A stretch of 38,807 nucleotides of DNA, from the NCBI GenBank assembly GCA_946478975.1, contig CAMLEO010000025.1:1-38807 (forward strand). The letters are read 5' to 3'. Below are positions 34,236 to 38,807 of the stretch, in pieces (position 1 is the stretch's first letter; every line of letters starts with the position of its first letter). The notes under the pieces are model-generated. The model was not told the DNA's origin, did not search any database, and saw only the letters and a program-made list of their open reading frames with translations. The DNA comes from an uncultured Steroidobacter sp. (GTDB taxonomy: Bacteria; Pseudomonadota; Gammaproteobacteria; Steroidobacterales; Steroidobacteraceae). A program made the translations under genes and the position numbers.

Positions 34236-36023
34236 TCAGTCGATCGGCGTCAATTCGAGCTGCCGCAGCCGCATGAGATTCGTGCCGCTGATCTGCCTGG
34301 CCCGCACGACGATCGTATGTTCGCCCGCCGAAAGCGCAAGCTCGCCCAGCGGATCGAGGCGGAACGTCGTCTGCGTTTCGGTCGGTGTGACTTTGCCGGC
34401 CAGCTGTTGCTGGGCCGCCTCGATCACAAACGTGCCGGAGTCGTCCTTGCTAACAGTGTTGTATTGAGCCGCCACTTTGAACTTGCCGCTCTGGGGCACG
34501 CGGACCGTCCAGGTGACGGTGCCGTCGAGCGCCGACCATTCATCCGTCACGTCGCGGTTGGTCTTGCCATCGCCGTAGCGAATGCCGCTGCCGTCGAGCC
34601 GGCCATCCATCACATGCAACCGTGTAGCAGCCCCGGCCGGTGCGAGACGAATCGCTTTGTTTGCAGCGATCTGCGCGGGGAAGTCCACCACCAGCACCGA
34701 GTCGATCGTATCGGGCGCGCTGGCCGGAAGGCTCAGCTCGACGTCGTCTGTGTTGATACGACGGATGCCGACCTCGCCTCCCTGTAACAACCGAGCGCTG
34801 GTGGGATTGCTGCGCAGGCCGGCAACGACGAGCTTGCCGTCAGCGGGCCAGTCGAACACGTGCAGATACAGCCGATTGCCTTTGCGAGTCGCGGCACCCC
34901 AAGACTGCACCGGCAGCGGACTGCGATCGCAGCCGTAAATGCTTTCGCTGTTCTTGCTCATCCATGCGCCGATGCCGTGCAGGATCGCCTGATCCTTTGG
35001 ATCGATCACGCCGTCGCCTCGCGGCCCGATGTTCATCAGGATGTTGCCGCCTTTGCCGACCGCCTGCGCGAGCAGATGAATGAAATGCGCCGGCGGCTTG
35101 TGCGAGGTGTCGCTCGGCTTGTATCCATACGACTCGTTGGTGGTCGGTATCGCTTCCCACTGATTGGGAACCTCGGGGAAATACGCCGGACGATCCGCGG
35201 TCGAGCGATAGTCGCCGTAAGGTGACTGGCAGATGCGAGAGTTGATGACCAGCTTCGGATCCGCCTCGCGCACCGCCTTGAGCACACGCTGGCACATCTC
35301 CGGCGGCGTTTTGCTCGGCGTGTCGAACCACATGATGTCCGGGTGATACTTGGCGATCAGCTCGCGAACCTGCGGAATCGCCTTCTCCTCGATGTATTTG
35401 CCGGCCTTGGGAATCAGGTCGGCGCGCTTGTCCCACCAGTTCGAATCGCCGCCCGGCGCGCCGTAGTCCCAGTAGTTGCCGATGGCGTCGGGATTCGCCC
35501 AATCCCAGGCGTGCGAATAATAGAAGCCGAACTTCAGCCCATATTTTTTGCATGCGGCCGACAGCTCGGCCATGGGATCGCGCTTGAACCTGGTCACCGC
35601 CTCCAGGTTGTAGTTGGAGACCTTCGACGGATACATCGCGAAGCCGTCGTGATGCTTGGCCGTGATCACCAGGTATTTCATGCCGGCTTCGTGCATGAGC
35701 TTCACCCACGCATCGGCATCGAAGCTGGTTGGATTGAACGGCGTTGCGATCTCCTTGAGATAGACGGCGCGCGGAATTTCCAACGACCGCATGAGATGTT
35801 CGGAATACGTGCCGCCTTGGCGGCCATTCCATTCACCTGCCGGCCCGGAATAGACACCCCAATGCACGAAGGCACCGAAACGCGCTTCGCGATGCCAGGC
35901 GACCCGCGCATCGCGCGCGGGATCGGGCTCATCGAGGATTCGTAATCCGGGCGGAGGAAGATCCGCTGCAGAAGCAGCAAGAGGCAATGCGAGGATTGCC
36001 AGCAGGGACACCCATTTCATCAT
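34236..36023 (-). CDS. Secreted GH29 alpha-L-fucosidase
   Basis: Glycoside hydrolase of 595 residues with a signal peptide ('LLAILALPLAASAA'). The GH29 barrel starts at 'RFGAFVHWGVYS' and includes 'YLVITAKHHDGFAMYPSKVS', 'LKFGFYYSHAWDW' and 'IMWFDTPSKTPPE', where the Asp is the expected nucleophile. 'GKGGNILMNIGPRGDGVID' closes the barrel. The C-terminal part (about 440-595) is a beta-rich ancillary domain ending 'GEHTIVVRARQISGTNLMRLRQLEL' (landmark), of carbohydrate-binding look. Its first ATG overlaps the stop of the GH28-like gene (TAATG); the next codon is also ATG and has better spacing to GGAG. It removes alpha-L-fucose from glycans, probably together with its neighbour. Confidence 0.92.
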   Translation of the reverse strand: MMKWVSLLAILALPLAASAADLPPPGLRILDEPDPARDARVAWHREARFGAFVHWGVYSGPAGEWNGRQGGTYSEHLMRSLEIPRAVYLKEIATPFNPTSFDADAWVKLMHEAGMKYLVITAKHHDGFAMYPSKVSNYNLEAVTRFKRDPMAELSAACKKYGLKFGFYYSHAWDWANPDAIGNYWDYGAPGGDSNWWDKRADLIPKAGKYIEEKAIPQVRELIAKYHPDIMWFDTPSKTPPEMCQRVLKAVREADPKLVINSRICQSPYGDYRSTADRPAYFPEVPNQWEAIPTTNESYGYKPSDTSHKPPAHFIHLLAQAVGKGGNILMNIGPRGDGVIDPKDQAILHGIGAWMSKNSESIYGCDRSPLPVQSWGAATRKGNRLYLHVFDWPADGKLVVAGLRSNPTSARLLQGGEVGIRRINTDDVELSLPASAPDTIDSVLVVDFPAQIAANKAIRLAPAGAATRLHVMDGRLDGSGIRYGDGKTNRDVTDEWSALDGTVTWTVRVPQSGKFKVAAQYNTVSKDDSGTFVIEAAQQQLAGKVTPTETQTTFRLDPLGELALSAGEHTIVVRARQISGTNLMRLRQLELTPID

Positions 36024-37723
36024 TATCTCCGTATTGTCACCGCGGTTTTCTTCGCGCCCGCTTGCAGCGCCAGCGGCGATTTCGCTTTGGTCAGGTCCCC
36101 ACCGTCGATTATGACGTTCGAGTTGGCGTTTCCCTCAATCTGCAGGAACGCCGCGGCTTCGGTCAGCACACGTGAGGCGGTCAGCAATGCGTCTTTCACA
36201 CCCGTAAAGCGCAGCACCGACTCCGCTGCCGGATTGCCCTGCGCGCTCAACGCATGAATCGCAGCGTCTTGCACGTTATCGAGCACGATCGCGGGACGCA
36301 GGTCCGGCTCGGCAACTGTGAAGCGCACGTTGTTCATCGTGAGCCCTTTGACGTTGCGCGCGTACAAACCATACGACGGCGGACCGACCGGCTCTTCGCC
36401 CCACACACCGAAGTACTCACGCGTGGCCTGCGGAACGTTGCGCTTCGCCGCCAGTTGCGCGGATCCGCCGCCAGCGTATGTCACATGCACATCGTCGAAA
36501 GTCACATTCTCGATCCAGACGCCATCGAGCCCATTGAGCGTGATGCACGAATGCTGCTCGCCGGGGTAAACACGCCCGATCGTCGGCATGTCCTTGTAGC
36601 GCTCCGGATGTGGAGCATCCACCACCGTCGCGCGAATGTGGCTGAACGACAGATTGCGGACGAACCCTTCAGGCGACGGCGGCGCGCCGCCATCTTCATT
36701 GCGACTGCGGCCGCTGAAATTCACGGCGATCGGACCCGTCACGTCCTGCAAGGTCAGGTTCGAGAACGAAACTTTTTCCAAGGTCATGCGGCCGGCGCCG
36801 ATCTTGATCGGGCAGCCGTAGGTTTCGTAGATGATGCAGTTCGACACCGAGATGTTCTTGACGTCGCCGCCGCCGAAGCGAAACACCGACCAGCGCGTGC
36901 TGAACACACAGTTGGTCACGGTCACGAACTGGCAGCTGCCGAACAGCGCACAGGCGTCGTCCTGGACCAGCAGCACGCAATTACTGATCGTGACGTAGCG
37001 GGCGCTGATGAAATGAAAGCCGTCGTTGTTGACGTTGACGCGATTGTGAATGTAGAGCCCATCGAACCGCACGCGCTCGCTCTGAATCACGCGAATGCTG
37101 TGAAAGGCACAACGCAACAGCTCCAGGTCCCGCACCACGATGTTCTGGCAGCGATGAAACAACAGGTGATAGGGCCGCTGCGGCCCAGAGATGCCTGCCG
37201 GAGGCGGCACTTCCTTCTGGCCGTAGTTATTGAACAAGTGGCCCTGCCCGTCGATCGTACCCGGGCCTGCCACCGTGACGTTCTTCGCTTCGACGGCGAA
37301 CAGTAACGCCCAATTGCCGTCGCCCAACGTCGAGTCGCCGGTCAAGGGAATGGCATCGATCGCGCGATAGTCCTTGCCGTTGCCGCTGCCGAGCAGGATG
37401 GCCGATGCGGCCAGGTGCAAAGTGACATTGCTCTTGAGCTCGGTGGTGCCGATCACAAATGTTCCCGCCGGCACCAGCACTGTGCCGCCGCCGTCGCGCG
37501 TGCAGGCATCTATTGCAGCTTGCAACGCTGCTGTATCGAGCGTTTTGCCGTCGCCCTTCGCACCGAAATCTCGAATGTTGTAAGTGCGTGCTCCCAGATC
37601 TGTCGCTGGTGTGCGCTCCGCCGCCGACGCAAATGCAGGCAACAGAGCGGCAGCAGCGGCGGGAGTGCTTACGGCGCCGAGCCAACTACGACGAGTCAGA
37701 GTGGGTGGAGTTTGATTTTTCAT
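36023..37723 (-). CDS. Tat-exported GH28-like right-handed beta-helix glycosidase
   Basis: Protein of 566 residues with a twin-arginine signal ('TRRSWLGAVS' then an Ala-rich core). The mature part begins with 'YNIRDFGAKGDGKTLDTAALQAAIDAC' (landmark), typical of GH28 and pectate-lyase-like beta helices, followed by regular parallel coils ('NVTVAGPGTIDGQGHLF', 'VTISNCVLLVQDDACALFG', 'VSNCIIYETYGCPIKIG'). The QDD and IKIG motifs match GH28 catalytic-region patterns, but NTD is replaced by 'NND' and GHG is not seen, so the activity may differ from polygalacturonase. Translation is coupled to the fucosidase by a one-base overlap. It is divergent from a TonB receptor. The substrate is probably a plant or algal glycan with uronic acid or deoxysugar (inference). 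Confidence 0.82.
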   Translation of the reverse strand: MKNQTPPTLTRRSWLGAVSTPAAAAALLPAFASAAERTPATDLGARTYNIRDFGAKGDGKTLDTAALQAAIDACTRDGGGTVLVPAGTFVIGTTELKSNVTLHLAASAILLGSGNGKDYRAIDAIPLTGDSTLGDGNWALLFAVEAKNVTVAGPGTIDGQGHLFNNYGQKEVPPPAGISGPQRPYHLLFHRCQNIVVRDLELLRCAFHSIRVIQSERVRFDGLYIHNRVNVNNDGFHFISARYVTISNCVLLVQDDACALFGSCQFVTVTNCVFSTRWSVFRFGGGDVKNISVSNCIIYETYGCPIKIGAGRMTLEKVSFSNLTLQDVTGPIAVNFSGRSRNEDGGAPPSPEGFVRNLSFSHIRATVVDAPHPERYKDMPTIGRVYPGEQHSCITLNGLDGVWIENVTFDDVHVTYAGGGSAQLAAKRNVPQATREYFGVWGEEPVGPPSYGLYARNVKGLTMNNVRFTVAEPDLRPAIVLDNVQDAAIHALSAQGNPAAESVLRFTGVKDALLTASRVLTEAAAFLQIEGNANSNVIIDGGDLTKAKSPLALQAGAKKTAVTIRR

Positions 37724-37763
37724 GGTTGGAATCGTGGTGACGTTTACAGTGGTTATCCCCGTC

Positions 37764-37775
37764 CGGTTGCAACCG
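37764..37775. promoter_or_regulatory. Palindrome in the glycan-locus divergent promoter
   Basis: CGGTTGCAACCG, a perfect 12-bp palindrome in the 221-base spacer between the GH28-like gene and the TonB receptor gene. Palindromes of this kind are typical of LacI/GntR-type sugar repressors. No such regulator is in the window. Confidence 0.45.
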
Positions 37776-37944
37776 AACCCTATAACGACGCGCGACTCGA
37801 GCCGATCCTCAAGAAGATTTCGATCTCAATCCAGCATCGAGTGATTGCGCCTTTGATTTGGACCGGCGTGCGTCGCCTGCCTAGCATTGCCCGCGTCAAT
37901 TTACGATCCAAGAAAAGTCAACAACTGCTGCGCCAGGGGGCCTC

Positions 37945-38807
37945 GTGAGACGCTTGCTGCTGATTGGTCTATCCGCCGTGGGTTCGCAACTCGGTGTCGC
38001 GCAAACATATGCGCAAGACGCCGAAGCGCCCGATCTCGAAGAAGTCACCGTCACTGGCACACGCGTCGCGCGTGAAGGTTTCGATGCGCCGACACCGTTG
38101 ACGACGTTGAGCACGGATCAGTTGTCCGCTGCCAATCCCGGCGGGCCGGTGGATGCGTTGAGACAGTTGCCCATCCTCGCCTTCTCCAACGGGCCGCGCG
38201 GTGCGACCGGCTCCAAGGGCGACGGCGGCAGCTTTTTGAATCTTCGTAATCTCGGCGCGAACCGCACGCTGGTCCTGCTCGACGGCAAACGTTTCGTGCC
38301 GACCGGCGGCGCCGGCAACGTCGACATCAGTTTGTTTCCGACCGCGTTGATCGAACGCCTGGAGATCGTGACCGGCGGTGCCTCGGCCGCTTACGGCTCG
38401 GACGCCGTGACCGGCGTCGTCAACTTCATTCTGGATCGCGACTTCACTGGCTTCAAAGCACAGGCGCAGGGCGGCGTCTCGACGTTCGACGATGACGAAG
38501 AAACCAAATTCTCCCTGGCGGCGGGCACCGGCTTCGGCGATGGCCGTGGTCATTTTGTGATCAGCGCGGAAAGTTACAAAAGCGCCGGCGTGTATTCCCT
38601 GCTCGATCGTCCCGGCGGCCAGGACAGCTGCGCGGCGATCACGAATCCCGGCGGCGCGACCGCCCGCACCTTCGCATGCGACGTGCGTTCGTCGCAGGCG
38701 AACTTCACCGGCATCATCAGCGGCCCCGCGGCGATTCTCGGCACCAAGTTCTACAACCGCGGCAATAATATACCGTTAAACTACGGAACTCTTGTCAGCA
38801 GCACGAC
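37945..38807 (+). CDS. TonB-dependent receptor, 3' end outside the window
   Basis: The first 287 codons of an outer membrane receptor; the gene runs off the window end. It starts at a GTG with a strong AGGGGG seven bases upstream. A signal peptide ('RRLLLIGLSAVGSQLGVAQ') leads to the TonB-box-like 'LEEVTVTGTRV', then the plug domain ('LRNLGANRTLVLLDGKRFVP', 'IERLEIVTGGASAAYGSDAV', 'TGVVNFILDRDFTG') and the first barrel strands. It is divergent from the GH28-like/GH29 genes, so a role in importing oligosaccharides from that locus is likely. Confidence 0.92.
   Translation, partial: MRRLLLIGLSAVGSQLGVAQTYAQDAEAPDLEEVTVTGTRVAREGFDAPTPLTTLSTDQLSAANPGGPVDALRQLPILAFSNGPRGATGSKGDGGSFLNLRNLGANRTLVLLDGKRFVPTGGAGNVDISLFPTALIERLEIVTGGASAAYGSDAVTGVVNFILDRDFTGFKAQAQGGVSTFDDDEETKFSLAAGTGFGDGRGHFVISAESYKSAGVYSLLDRPGGQDSCAAITNPGGATARTFACDVRSSQANFTGIISGPAAILGTKFYNRGNNIPLNYGTLVSST

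Overview
The window is GC-rich, densely coded DNA from a Gram-negative proteobacterium. Several features point to a gammaproteobacterium of the Steroidobacter/Nevskiales type, although this is inference from gene content and no marker gene is present: two TonB-dependent receptors with short 'VTGxRV' plug starts, an UrcA-family protein, an ECF-like sigma factor beside a TPR serine/threonine kinase, Tat-exported enzymes and many c-type cytochromes. No rRNA, tRNA, insertion sequence, phage gene or CRISPR array was seen.

Layout. (1) 29-4781, minus: a membrane-anchored thioredoxin-like protein, a hybrid histidine kinase and a CHASE-PAS histidine kinase in one tight operon. (2) 4950-7214, minus: a lipoprotein PQQ-type sugar dehydrogenase with two C-terminal CxxCH heme sites. 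(3) 7346-11904: an NTF2-like lipoprotein, a short ECF-like sigma factor and two very small secreted proteins on the minus strand, divergent from a 911-residue TPR serine/threonine kinase. One small protein is, after its signal peptide, almost nothing but six 12-residue repeats. (4) 12081-14763, plus: a Tat-exported flavin amine oxidase/dehydrogenase, a diheme cytochrome c and an exported RidA, convergent with a TonB receptor (14807-17374). (5) 18016-22528: an acyltransferase, a small secreted protein, a soluble CadC-like TPR regulator, an UrcA protein and a monoheme cytochrome c. (6) 22608-32370: a Calvin-Benson-Bassham cluster, cbbL-cbbS-cbbX-cbbF-cbbP-cbbZ-cbbT-cbbA on the minus strand with cbbR divergent. 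(7) 32363-38807: a glycosyltransferase fused to a PAS domain, then a glycan locus with a GH29 fucosidase, a GH28-like enzyme and a divergent TonB receptor cut by the window end.

How it works together. The cbb genes encode a red-type (form IC-like) RuBisCO with its CbbX activase, phosphoribulokinase, FBPase, transketolase, aldolase and phosphoglycolate phosphatase. This is nearly a full CO2-fixation module without carboxysome genes. Around it lie scavenging functions: import of large ligands, oxidation of sugars and amines in the periplasm into cytochromes c, and hydrolysis of fucose- and uronate-containing glycans. A facultative autotroph or mixotroph that draws electrons from organic compounds fits this picture.

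The least ordinary items are the repeat-peptide/sigma/kinase locus, the GT4-PAS fusion that has no output domain, and the amine-dehydrogenase/cytochrome/RidA unit.
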